Assembly (NCBI GenBank): GCA_045542315.1
Contig: JAZQKU010000038.1
Span: 1-14,634 of the forward strand
From: RGIG5299 sp045542315
GTDB taxonomy: Bacteria > Bacillota > Clostridia > Oscillospirales > RGIG5299
DNA length: 14,634 nt
Direction of reading: 5' to 3'
In this document: positions 1-5,542 of the stretch, piece by piece
Numbering within the stretch: the first letter of the stretch is position 1
How the letters are laid out: every line of letters begins with the position of its first letter
Notes under the pieces: generated by a model
Database searches by the model: none
Told to the model about the DNA's origin: nothing
The model's input: only the letters and a program-made list of their open reading frames with translations
Translations under genes and position numbers: made by a program

Positions 1-351
1 TACCTCGTTGACCGCAAGAAGGACCTTATAATCACAGGCGGCGAAAATATCTTCCCCGTTGAAATTGAAAACTTCCTTCGTCAGCACGATAAGATAAAGG
101 ACGTAGGCGTTATAGGGCTCCCCCACGAGCGCCTCGGAGAAATCGTTGCGGCTGTAATAGAGATAAAGGACGGAATGACCGCCACCGAGGAAGAGATGAC
201 TGCCTTCTGTGAGGGGCTTCCGAGATATAAGCGCCCGAAAAAATACTTCTTCGATAAGGTTCCGAGAAACCCCACGGGCAAGATAGAAAAGGTAGTGCTT
301 CGCGAAAGATACTGCAGCGATACCCTTGTAAACGCCCAGCTCAAAAGGTGA
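1..351 (+). CDS. Acyl-CoA synthetase / AMP-binding enzyme, C-terminal fragment
   Basis: This is the last 116 codons of an adenylate-forming enzyme whose 5' part lies before the window. The family activates a carboxylic acid with ATP to an acyl-AMP and then usually transfers it to CoA. The fragment opens at the hinge before the C-terminal domain (D4-R-K-K-D8), followed by the conserved GGENIFPVEIE block (residues 14-24) and the catalytic lysine in NPTGKIEK (K94). It ends in TGA at 349-351. The acid substrate cannot be told from this domain. The next gene starts only 5 bases downstream, so the two are probably co-transcribed. The family assignment is secure; the specificity is unknown. Confidence 0.93.
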   Translation, partial: YLVDRKKDLIITGGENIFPVEIENFLRQHDKIKDVGVIGLPHERLGEIVAAVIEIKDGMTATEEEMTAFCEGLPRYKRPKKYFFDKVPRNPTGKIEKVVLRERYCSDTLVNAQLKR

Positions 352-356
352 GAGAT

Positions 357-836
357 TTGAAAAACAAAGCGGAAAAGACCAACGTAATGAGAATCCTCGA
401 GCAAAAAAAGCTCGATTATAAGAGCTATACCTACGAATCCGACGGCGCGATAAGCGGTGTTGAAGTCGCGGCAATGCTCGGATTTGATGAAAACCGCGTT
501 TTCAAAACGCTCGTAACAGAGTCTGCATCGAAAAATCACTACGTTTTTATGATTCCCGTAGCGAAAGAGCTCGACCTTAAAAAGGCAGCGGCGGCGGTTT
601 CGGAAAAAAGCGTTTCAATGCTCAAGTCAAAGGACCTGCTTCCTCTCACCGGCTACGTCCACGGCGGCTGCTCGCCTATCGGAATGAAAAAGCAGTTTAA
701 AACCGTAATAGACAGAACCGCAGGCGATTTTGAAGAAATCGTTTTCAGCGCGGGCAAAATAGGCTTTCAGGTTGAGATAACGCTTGAAGACCTCAAAAAA
801 GCCGTTCCCGTAACCGAAGCGGAATTAACCTATTAA
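357..836 (+). CDS. ybaK: YbaK/EbsC-type Cys-tRNA(Pro)/aminoacyl-tRNA deacylase
   Basis: A 159-residue single-domain protein of the YbaK/ProX editing family, which hydrolyses mischarged tRNA (classically Cys-tRNA(Pro)) in trans. Visible family marks are TNVMRIL near the N-terminus, the catalytic-region lysine in RVFKTLV (K50), and the GGCSPIGMKK loop. The length is normal for the family. I chose TTG at 357 because AAAGGTGA (345-352) lies just upstream at ribosome-binding distance. An in-frame GTG at 348, overlapping the previous stop, has no Shine-Dalgarno sequence, and ATG at 387 would cut into the conserved N-terminus. The gene follows the acyl-CoA synthetase and ends before a strong terminator. 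The bacterial substrate could be another mischarged tRNA in this subfamily. Confidence 0.92.
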   Translation: MKNKAEKTNVMRILEQKKLDYKSYTYESDGAISGVEVAAMLGFDENRVFKTLVTESASKNHYVFMIPVAKELDLKKAAAAVSEKSVSMLKSKDLLPLTGYVHGGCSPIGMKKQFKTVIDRTAGDFEEIVFSAGKIGFQVEITLEDLKKAVPVTEAELTY

Positions 837-837
837 C

Positions 838-869
838 AAAAACTCCACCCAATCGGGTGGAGTTTTTTG
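838..869 (+). terminator. Intrinsic terminator of the synthetase-ybaK unit
   Basis: A perfect 9-bp stem, ACTCCACCC (842-850) with GGGTGGAGT (855-863), closes a 4-base AATC loop and runs into TTTTTTG. Flanking A and T tracts make it usable in both directions. It starts 2 bases after the ybaK stop codon. Confidence 0.93.
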
Positions 870-897
870 TTAAGTGATGAATTTAACCGCTCGAGCC

Positions 898-912
898 CCC
901 CTCTTTTGTTGC
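898..912 (+). repeat. 15-base repeat, copy 1 (inverted partner at 2128-2142)
   Basis: CCCCTCTTTTGTTGC occurs here on the + strand and again at 2128-2142 on the - strand. Both copies are preceded by a GCTCG-containing, C-rich stretch. The two copies bracket the AT-rich gene at 1012-1992. The rest of 871-970 has no gene. Confidence 0.6.
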
Positions 913-970
913 ACCTCAGAGAAATGCGCAAGGCTTCAAGGAGGGAACCCTTTGCGGTGGTTTTTACAAA

Positions 971-1010
971 AAATAAGCCTCGAGATTTGTTATAAATCTC
1001 GAGGTTTATT
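971..1010 (-). terminator. Intrinsic terminator of the 1012-1992 gene
   Basis: A perfect 11-bp stem, CCTCGAGATTT (978-988) with AAATCTCGAGG (994-1004), closes the 5-base loop GTTAT. On the - strand it is followed by CTTATTTTTT. The flanks AATAAG and TTTATT extend pairing, so it could also stop + strand transcription. It ends 1 base from the stop codon of the - strand gene. Confidence 0.9.
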
Positions 1011-1011
1011 A

Positions 1012-1992
1012 TTAAACTATTTTTGTCAGTTCACCGTCTGCTATGGAGATCTGATAAAGACCATTTCCGTTTTCACCAATCAATACGTCGCCCCAAAGAT
1101 AAAGACTGTAAAACGTTTCATCACAGAGCTTTCGCTTTTCAAAACTAACGGGGTCAATTATCCATATGCCGTTATCGGGAGAATCGATATCGGTTACGAT
1201 AGAACCGTTCGTGCCGGTGGCTTGGAATGAATAAACGATACAGTCTTTATCGCAAATGTAAGCAATACGGTTATTGATATATTTGCTTTCGGACAAAACG
1301 ATATTCCGAATATCACCGGTATCGGGGTCTAACAAACATAGCTGATTCAGGGATTTGTATAGCAAGAAATTATTTTGTATCATCAACGTAACCGGATAAG
1401 ACTGAATGTCAATTTTTATCTTTTTCTCAACAGCCGTTTCGGAATAGAGAGTTACCTGACCGCTGTCATCGAGAACAAAAATTTTTTGCTCATCAGCGCA
1501 ATATGCCGCAACGTTTTCCGCAACGACTTTCGCTGTTGAGGTTGCCAAATCATACCAATACAGCGTTTTCTTGTATGAATCGGAAATTCGAGCATATAAA
1601 ATACCGTTTTCCGTTACTGTAAAAGAATCCACCTTTTCCGCAACGCGTTCCTTCGTTTTCTTGTTTATAACAAGAGTATTTTGATTTAAAAAAGCCGTTC
1701 CGCCGTCGAGTAACTGAATTTGATCACCCACACCGTAGATTATTTGAATATTTCCATCGGTATCCACTACGGTGCCGACTCTCAAAAACGTACTGCCGCT
1801 CCAAACAAATTTGCCGTTGCGATAGTCAACGGAATTGCCCGTAACGTAATTGTTATAGTTTATAGCAGGGTTTTCCGTTGGCTTGAAATTAGGTATTTGA
1901 ATATAATTATTTATTACGAAGACTAAAGCAACTGCAATTAATGAAAAGATAATTGCGGAAATGAGTAATATGGCTATGCTTCTTTTTTTCAT
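1012..1992 (-). CDS. Membrane-anchored, probably beta-propeller protein of unknown function
   Basis: I do not recognise a named family. The 326-residue product starts MKKRS and has one hydrophobic segment (about residues 6-28), then a long extracytoplasmic part. That part is a run of short beta-strand-like units rich in GxxY, WxYD and DPxTG turns, resembling DUF5050/TolB-like propellers. ATG at 1992 is chosen because AGGAG (2004-2008) sits 11 bases upstream; the in-frame GTG at 2002-2004 overlaps that Shine-Dalgarno and is rejected. It has its own promoter and terminator, so it is monocistronic. Two sampled 60-base lines count about 37% GC against about 50-58% in neighbouring genes, hinting at separate origin. 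A role in surface signalling or binding is only a guess. Confidence 0.8.
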   Translation of the reverse strand: MKKRSIAILLISAIIFSLIAVALVFVINNYIQIPNFKPTENPAINYNNYVTGNSVDYRNGKFVWSGSTFLRVGTVVDTDGNIQIIYGVGDQIQLLDGGTAFLNQNTLVINKKTKERVAEKVDSFTVTENGILYARISDSYKKTLYWYDLATSTAKVVAENVAAYCADEQKIFVLDDSGQVTLYSETAVEKKIKIDIQSYPVTLMIQNNFLLYKSLNQLCLLDPDTGDIRNIVLSESKYINNRIAYICDKDCIVYSFQATGTNGSIVTDIDSPDNGIWIIDPVSFEKRKLCDETFYSLYLWGDVLIGENGNGLYQISIADGELTKIV

Positions 1993-2039
1993 AAATTCGG
2001 TCACTCCTAGTTTTATAAAAATTCATACCACTTTATTAT

Positions 2040-2069
2040 ATTTTACTATAATGCCACGTAACTTGTCAA
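2040..2069 (-). promoter_or_regulatory. Sigma-A type promoter of the 1012-1992 gene
   Basis: On the - strand TTGACA (2064-2069) is followed after 18 bases by TAAAAT (2040-2045). A TATAAT also overlaps just downstream (2035-2040), but its 23-base spacing is too long. The boxes lie about 50-75 bases before the chosen ATG. Confidence 0.75.
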
Positions 2070-2127
2070 GTAAGCTGAAAAAAGTAAAAGAAGCTTCCTT
2101 CCATCCTTTTACAACCCACAAAAAACC

Positions 2128-2142
2128 GCAACAAAAGAGGGG
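2128..2142 (-). repeat. 15-base repeat, copy 2 (inverted partner at 898-912)
   Basis: The - strand reads CCCCTCTTTTGTTGC, identical to 898-912 on the + strand. It lies just outside the hairpin block and about 60 bases upstream of the promoter of the 1012-1992 gene, on the other side of that gene from copy 1. Confidence 0.6.
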
Positions 2143-2146
2143 TAGG

Positions 2147-2428
2147 TGCGAGCGCGCATTTCCTTTCGCCTTTTGTGTAAATCTTCCTTTCGCATAAGAA
2201 ATGCATAGGAAGCTTTTGCTTCCGTATGCTTTTCGCCGAAGCGAAAGGGGCTTTTTGTTTTCCTTTCTCTCGCGAGCATAGGGGAAACCTCCCCTTTAAA
2301 GCGCTTCTTTTCCTATTTCTTGTCGCAACAAGAAATAGGCGCCCCACGCGTAGTGGAAAAAAGGAGCCCTTCGCGGCTTGAGCGGTAAATCCCCCGCGGC
2401 TCAAGCGGCAAGAAGCGCCCCGCTCGCA
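2147..2428. repeat. Hairpin-rich non-coding block with short terminal inverted repeats
   Basis: I see no credible gene here; long open frames crossing it are low-complexity and lack a start with a ribosome site. The block is bounded by TGCGAGCG (2147-2154) and its inverse CGCTCGCA (2421-2428), with a nested inverted pair GCGCTTCTT (2301-2309) and AAGAAGCGC (2410-2418). Inside are local hairpins: GGAAGC-TTTT-GCTTCC (2208-2223, extended by GCATA/TATGC with one bulge), TTTCGC-CGAA-GCGAAA (2231-2246), AGGGGA-AACC-TCCCCT (2280-2295), a perfect 12-bp stem with a CGCA loop (2312-2339), and GCTTGAGC/GCTCAAGC (2376-2406). Several loops are 4 bases. It could be a MITE-like or REP-like element remnant or a structured RNA. 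The elements are visible; the identity is inference. Confidence 0.55.
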
Positions 2429-2440
2429 TTGGGAGTTAAA

Positions 2441-2476
2441 AAACAAAAAAGGCAGCCGCACTCGACTGCCTTTTTA
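2441..2476 (-). terminator. Intrinsic terminator of the vanW-like gene
   Basis: AAAAAAGGCAG (2445-2455) pairs with CTGCCTTTTT (2466-2475) around a 10-base loop. On the - strand it ends in a T-rich run (TTTTTTGTTTTTT). It lies 4 bases after the TAG stop of the - strand gene. Confidence 0.85.
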
Positions 2477-2479
2477 TCT

Positions 2480-3307
2480 CTAATTTCTTATCTTATCCTC
2501 AACAAAGCTTCTGTCATAGTTTATTTTCGCGTGATTTTTTCGAAGAAGCACATTTTCAATGCGATTACCCGATTTTTTATCTATAACCTCGCGGTAGATC
2601 TCGTTGTTTCTGTAAACGCCGTCCTTTTCGTCTGTAAAAAACTCGTCCGCAACGTAGATGTGATAGCTCTCACTTAACGGCTCCGAGGAGCGAAGCTCAC
2701 CGCAGAGATACTCCCCGTCAACGTAGGTGATAAGCTGAAAGGTGATATTTGTGTTGTTTTTGAATCGGTAATCGACGTGCGGCTCCGAAATCGAGGTACC
2801 CGTTCCGAAGGGGATCTGCCTGCCGTAATCGGGGAAGAGGTCAACGCCGTCGTGATGGTGATGCTCCGTTATTTCAAGCGGCGAATGAAGAACGAGCCAG
2901 TGAATGAGATTTGAAAACTGGCACATACCTCCGCCTATTCCGGGACGCGTTTCGCCGCCACGGTAGATTATGAGACCGTTTTGATAGCCCTGCTTTTTGC
3001 CTGTTTTTCCCACGGTACGCCAGAAGGAAAACGTTTCGCCGGGCGCCACGGTAATGCCGTTGATTTTGGGCGCCGCAAGCGTAAGATTTACCTTTTTGCC
3101 CTCCTGAAGCGACATATCGACGTTGCCAAGCTTGCGAAGTATAAGCGATTTATTTTTATAAACAAGATGAGGAAGGGGAGCAAAGCTCCTCTTTTTTGCG
3201 AATTTGATGCCCGAGAAAAGATCCTTCGTTCGCTTAATAACGGCGCACTTAAAAACGGATATCTTATACGCCGTAGGACCGAGATCGCAAAAAAGTCTTC
3301 TTCTCAT
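2480..3307 (-). CDS. vanW: VanW family protein
   Basis: A 275-residue protein of the VanW family, named from vancomycin-resistance clusters but common and of unresolved biochemical function in Firmicutes. The conserved core is clear: GETFSFWRTVG (about residues 92-102), YRGGETRPGIGGGMCQFSN (about 119-137), then an EHHHHDGVDLFPDYGRQIPFG stretch (about 153-172) and a SEPHVDYRF segment. The length is typical of stand-alone VanW. The N-terminus is basic with no clear signal peptide or membrane helix, so it is predicted cytoplasmic. ATG at 3307 has GGAGG (3313-3317) 5 bases upstream. No vanA/B/H/X ligase genes are near, so a resistance role is not supported. It has its own promoter and terminator. 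Confidence 0.92.
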   Translation of the reverse strand: MRRRLFCDLGPTAYKISVFKCAVIKRTKDLFSGIKFAKKRSFAPLPHLVYKNKSLILRKLGNVDMSLQEGKKVNLTLAAPKINGITVAPGETFSFWRTVGKTGKKQGYQNGLIIYRGGETRPGIGGGMCQFSNLIHWLVLHSPLEITEHHHHDGVDLFPDYGRQIPFGTGTSISEPHVDYRFKNNTNITFQLITYVDGEYLCGELRSSEPLSESYHIYVADEFFTDEKDGVYRNNEIYREVIDKKSGNRIENVLLRKNHAKINYDRSFVEDKIRN

Positions 3308-3342
3308 AAAAGCCTCCGATGAACGATAAATTTGTCATTTAC

Positions 3343-3371
3343 AGTTTAGCATACTTTGAAAATATTGTCAA
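3343..3371 (-). promoter_or_regulatory. Sigma-A promoter of the vanW-like gene
   Basis: On the - strand TTGACA (3366-3371) is followed after 17 bases by TAAACT (3343-3348), about 36 bases before the ATG. It is back-to-back with the promoter of the permease gene, with 37 bases between the two -35 boxes. Confidence 0.82.
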
Positions 3372-3405
3372 TATACAAATAAAGCAGCGATAAAAACGGT
3401 AAAAA

Positions 3406-3422
3406 CGGTTGAAATCCAACCG
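3406..3422. promoter_or_regulatory. Perfect dyad over the -35 box of the AEC permease promoter (candidate operator)
   Basis: CGGTTG (3406-3411), spacer AAATC, CAACCG (3417-3422) form a perfect 6-bp inverted repeat. The -35 hexamer TTGAAA (3409-3414) lies inside it. Two direct AAAAACGG copies (3392-3399, 3401-3408) run into it. The position suits a repressor site, but no regulator gene is adjacent. Confidence 0.45.
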
Positions 3423-3437
3423 AAAAAGTGCTATCAT
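3409..3437 (+). promoter_or_regulatory. Sigma-A promoter of the AEC permease gene
   Basis: TTGAAA (3409-3414) and TATCAT (3432-3437) are separated by 17 bases, about 26 bases before the start codon region. The region is divergent from the vanW-like gene. Confidence 0.78.
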
Positions 3438-3463
3438 ATAGTGTGAAAAAAGGAGGGTAGAAA

Positions 3464-4408
3464 ATGGAGCTCTTAACGGTAACGCTGACCCAGATAACGG
3501 TAATGTTTTGCTTTATCGGCGTAGGCTTTGCAATAAGAAAATTAAAAATCGTAGAGGCAAACGTCGGCTCGGTGCTTGCCTGCCTTGAAACCTTCGTTTT
3601 CATGCCCCTTTTGTGCTTCCGTAACTTTTCAACCTATATGACGGTTGAAAATATCAAGGTGAAATGGCCCATCTTCATTTTCTCCGTTGCGGTCTTCGGG
3701 CTTGTTTTTCTTTTTTCAAAGCTTATTTCGGGCATATTTTCAAAAGATAAATATATAAAAGGCGTTTACGTTTACAGCTTCACCGTCCCCAACGTAGGCT
3801 ATTTCGGCTATCCCCTTATCGAAGCGGTATTCGGAAAAGAAGGGCTTTTTAATTTTATGCTTTTTTGCGTTCCCCTTTATCTTTTCATCTACACCTTCGG
3901 TATGAATATGCTTATGAACAGAACTAAATTCACCTTAAAGCGTCTTTTGAACCCCGTTATGATAGGAATAACCTTGGGAATGGCGGTCGGCCTTATCGGC
4001 ATAAGCCTCCCCGCGGTAGTAACAAAGACGGTTTCAACGGGTGCGGCGTGTATGGGCCCCTGCGCAATGCTCCTTACGGGCTACGTGCTTGCAAAAACTC
4101 CCATAAAGCAGATGTTCACAAACGGCAAAATGTATCTTGCCTCAATTATAAGACTTATCGTGCTTCCCTTCGGCGCGGGCGCACTCGTCTATCTTGTCTG
4201 TTACCTCTTGAAGCTCGATAATATCTACGTTTTTCTCACCGTAGCGGCACTTTGTCTTCCCATGGGTTTAAACGGCGTAGTCTTTCCCGAGGCGGCGGGG
4301 AAGGACGGCACCGCAGGCGTTCAGGCATGCTGCATCTCGAGCCTCTTCGGAATTATAACGATTCCCACGATATTTATGCTTTTAAAGCTCTTTGGAATAA
4401 CCCTTTAA
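3464..4408 (+). CDS. AEC (auxin efflux carrier) family transporter
   Basis: A 314-residue polytopic inner-membrane protein with about 10 predicted helices in two halves, as usual for the AEC/BASS-fold permeases. Visible marks are the N-terminal GVGFAIRKLKIV, the LETFVFMPLLCF segment, the first-half VPNVGYFGYPL motif near residues 109-119, and the second-half LPMGLNGVVFPEA stretch in the crossover region. Bacterial relatives move small organic acids such as malate or malonate; the substrate here is not readable. ATG at 3464 has AGGAGG (3451-3456) 7 bases upstream. It is monocistronic between its own promoter (with a candidate operator) and a strong terminator. Confidence 0.92.
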   Translation: MELLTVTLTQITVMFCFIGVGFAIRKLKIVEANVGSVLACLETFVFMPLLCFRNFSTYMTVENIKVKWPIFIFSVAVFGLVFLFSKLISGIFSKDKYIKGVYVYSFTVPNVGYFGYPLIEAVFGKEGLFNFMLFCVPLYLFIYTFGMNMLMNRTKFTLKRLLNPVMIGITLGMAVGLIGISLPAVVTKTVSTGAACMGPCAMLLTGYVLAKTPIKQMFTNGKMYLASIIRLIVLPFGAGALVYLVCYLLKLDNIYVFLTVAALCLPMGLNGVVFPEAAGKDGTAGVQACCISSLFGIITIPTIFMLLKLFGITL

Positions 4409-4433
4409 AGCAGGAATGCACGATTTTACAACA

Positions 4434-4471
4434 AAAAGTATGATTTTACAAGAATCATACTTTTCTTTTTT
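4434..4471 (+). terminator. Intrinsic terminator of the AEC permease gene
   Basis: A perfect 12-bp stem, AAAAGTATGATT (4434-4445) with AATCATACTTTT (4453-4464), closes a 7-base loop and is followed by CTTTTTT. The T tract abuts the next promoter. Confidence 0.93.
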
Positions 4472-4479
4472 GTTATAAT
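4471..4479 (+). promoter_or_regulatory. Extended -10 promoter of the DUF4430/ECF unit
   Basis: TGTTATAAT (4471-4479) is a perfect extended -10 (TGnTATAAT) directly after the preceding T tract. No good -35 is present at 16-18 bases, which an extended -10 can tolerate. It lies 28 bases before the ATG at 4508. Confidence 0.65.
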
Positions 4480-4507
4480 TATTGCATAACAAAAGGAGTG
4501 GTTAAAA

Positions 4508-4915
4508 ATGATGAAAAAAGAAATCAAGATAACGGTAATCGCAGCCATTGTCTTTGCTCTTGTTATTTCGGCGTTTGCCGCAATGCTTTTTATCTTCGGA
4601 GACAAAGCAAACGAGGGATTAAAGACAGTAACGGTAACCGTCGTTCACAAGGATTCAAGCCAAAGGGTATTTACCTTAAAAACGGAAGCCGAAAGCCTCG
4701 GCGAAGCGCTTATTGAAAAAAATATAATCCCCGGCACCGAGTCGGGAATGATATTCACCGTTGATAACGAAACGGCAGACGGCGCAAACGAGGAGTGGTG
4801 GTGCATTACAAAGGGCGGCGAAATGCTTTGGACGGGCGTCAACGAAACTATGATAGCGGACGGAGATTGCTATGAGATCACCCTCACGGTCGGATACGAT
4901 AATATCGAGTGGTAA
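4508..4915 (+). CDS. DUF4430 (transcobalamin-like C-terminal domain) protein, membrane-anchored
   Basis: A 135-residue protein with one N-terminal hydrophobic helix (about residues 8-30) and an extracytoplasmic domain. The domain shows the DUF4430 pattern: a beta-strand pair TVTVTVVHKD, a LGEALIEKNIIPG helix, then a WWCITKGGEMLWTGVNET segment and a closing DGDCYEITLTVGY strand. The family shares the beta-grasp fold of the C-terminal domain of transcobalamin and intrinsic factor. No lipobox cysteine follows the helix, so it should be a membrane-anchored protein or cleaved by signal peptidase I. AGGAG (4494-4498) precedes ATG 4508 by 9 bases. It overlaps the S-component gene, which suggests it serves that transporter; a ligand-capture role is inferred. 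Confidence 0.85.
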   Translation: MMKKEIKITVIAAIVFALVISAFAAMLFIFGDKANEGLKTVTVTVVHKDSSQRVFTLKTEAESLGEALIEKNIIPGTESGMIFTVDNETADGANEEWWCITKGGEMLWTGVNETMIADGDCYEITLTVGYDNIEW

Positions 4916-5432
4916 AAACAAGCTTATAATGCTTTGCCTTTCGGCAATGTGGAGCGCTCTTCTTCTTGTCGGACAATACCTTTTGAGCCCTCTTCCCAAT
5001 ATCGAGGTAGTGTCGCTTCTGATTATCGTTTACACCTGCGTTTTCGGAAAATGGAGCCTTGCGGCTCTTCCCGTTTTCGTGCTCGGAGAGGGGCTTATCT
5101 TCGGCTTCGGAATATGGTGGTTTTCCTATCTTTACGTCTGGGCAGTGCTCGTGGTTATAACTCTCTCGGTAAAAAAGCTTAACATATCAAATCCGATTTT
5201 CTGGGCGGTAATTTCGGGCTTTTATGGCCTTTCGTTTGGATTTTTGACCTCGATCCCATATCTTTTTATGGGCGGTCCCGCGGCGATGATAGGCTATTTT
5301 ATCGGCGGTATTACCTTTGATTTTCTTCACGCGGGCGGAAACTTTCTCCTTTGCCTTGTGCTTTTTTTGCCGCTCACAAAGGTTCTTACATATCTCGGTC
5401 AAATGGCGGGATTGTTGCAGAAAAAGGCGTAG
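4872..5432 (+). CDS. ECF transporter S component
   Basis: A 186-residue protein with about six hydrophobic segments, matching the substrate-binding integral S subunit of energy-coupling factor transporters. The LLSPLPNIEVVSLLII segment early in the chain and the GGPAAMIGYFIGG loop are typical of S components linked to DUF4430 proteins. No EcfA ATPases or EcfT are nearby, so it would use a shared ECF module encoded elsewhere (group II arrangement). ATG at 4872 has GGAG (4862-4865) 6 bases upstream and overlaps the DUF4430 gene by 44 bases. An in-frame ATG at 4929 would avoid the overlap but has no ribosome site. Its substrate is unknown; a vitamin, perhaps a corrinoid given its partner, is inference. 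Confidence 0.82.
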   Translation: MRSPSRSDTIISSGKNKLIMLCLSAMWSALLLVGQYLLSPLPNIEVVSLLIIVYTCVFGKWSLAALPVFVLGEGLIFGFGIWWFSYLYVWAVLVVITLSVKKLNISNPIFWAVISGFYGLSFGFLTSIPYLFMGGPAAMIGYFIGGITFDFLHAGGNFLLCLVLFLPLTKVLTYLGQMAGLLQKKA

Positions 5433-5466
5433 ATTTTGCACAATAAGGCATTTTAAGAAAAAGATA

Positions 5467-5495
5467 TTTACAACCGAATAAAGGAATATTAAAAT
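5467..5495 (+). promoter_or_regulatory. Sigma-A promoter of the Gfo/Idh/MocA gene
   Basis: TTTACA (5467-5472) and TAAAAT (5490-5495) are 17 bases apart. The expected start point falls inside the hairpin at 5492-5525, so the transcript of the downstream gene would begin within it. Confidence 0.62.
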
Positions 5496-5525
5496 AAAAG
5501 CAGTGAATTCACACTGCTTTTATTT
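5492..5525 (+). terminator. Perfect 14-bp hairpin, terminator of the DUF4430/ECF unit
   Basis: AAATAAAAGCAGTG (5492-5505) pairs perfectly with CACTGCTTTTATTT (5512-5525) around the 6-base loop AATTCA. The 3' arm supplies a T-rich tail. It sits 67 bases after the ECF stop and 5 bases before the ribosome site of the next gene, and could act on both strands. Confidence 0.78.
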
Positions 5526-5542
5526 GTGAAAGGAAGAAAGTT

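Noticed and set aside
348..356. GTG at 348 as the start of the ybaK-like gene
   Set aside because: No Shine-Dalgarno lies upstream, whereas TTG at 357 has AAAGGTGA at proper distance.
945..2153. A complete mobile element around the orphan gene
   Set aside because: There is no transposase, integrase or clear target-site duplication; only the 15-base inverted repeat and composition support it, so it is reported as a finding and not as a mobile element.
2066..2461. 131-codon open frame on the - strand across the hairpin block
   Set aside because: It has low-complexity Phe/Lys/Arg-rich composition, no family resemblance and no ribosome site, and it simply reads through the inverted repeats and the vanW terminator.
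4409..4507. Riboswitch upstream of the DUF4430/ECF unit
   Set aside because: The gap holds only the permease terminator, an extended -10 and a ribosome site; the leader after the promoter is too short for a cobalamin, thiamine or flavin riboswitch.
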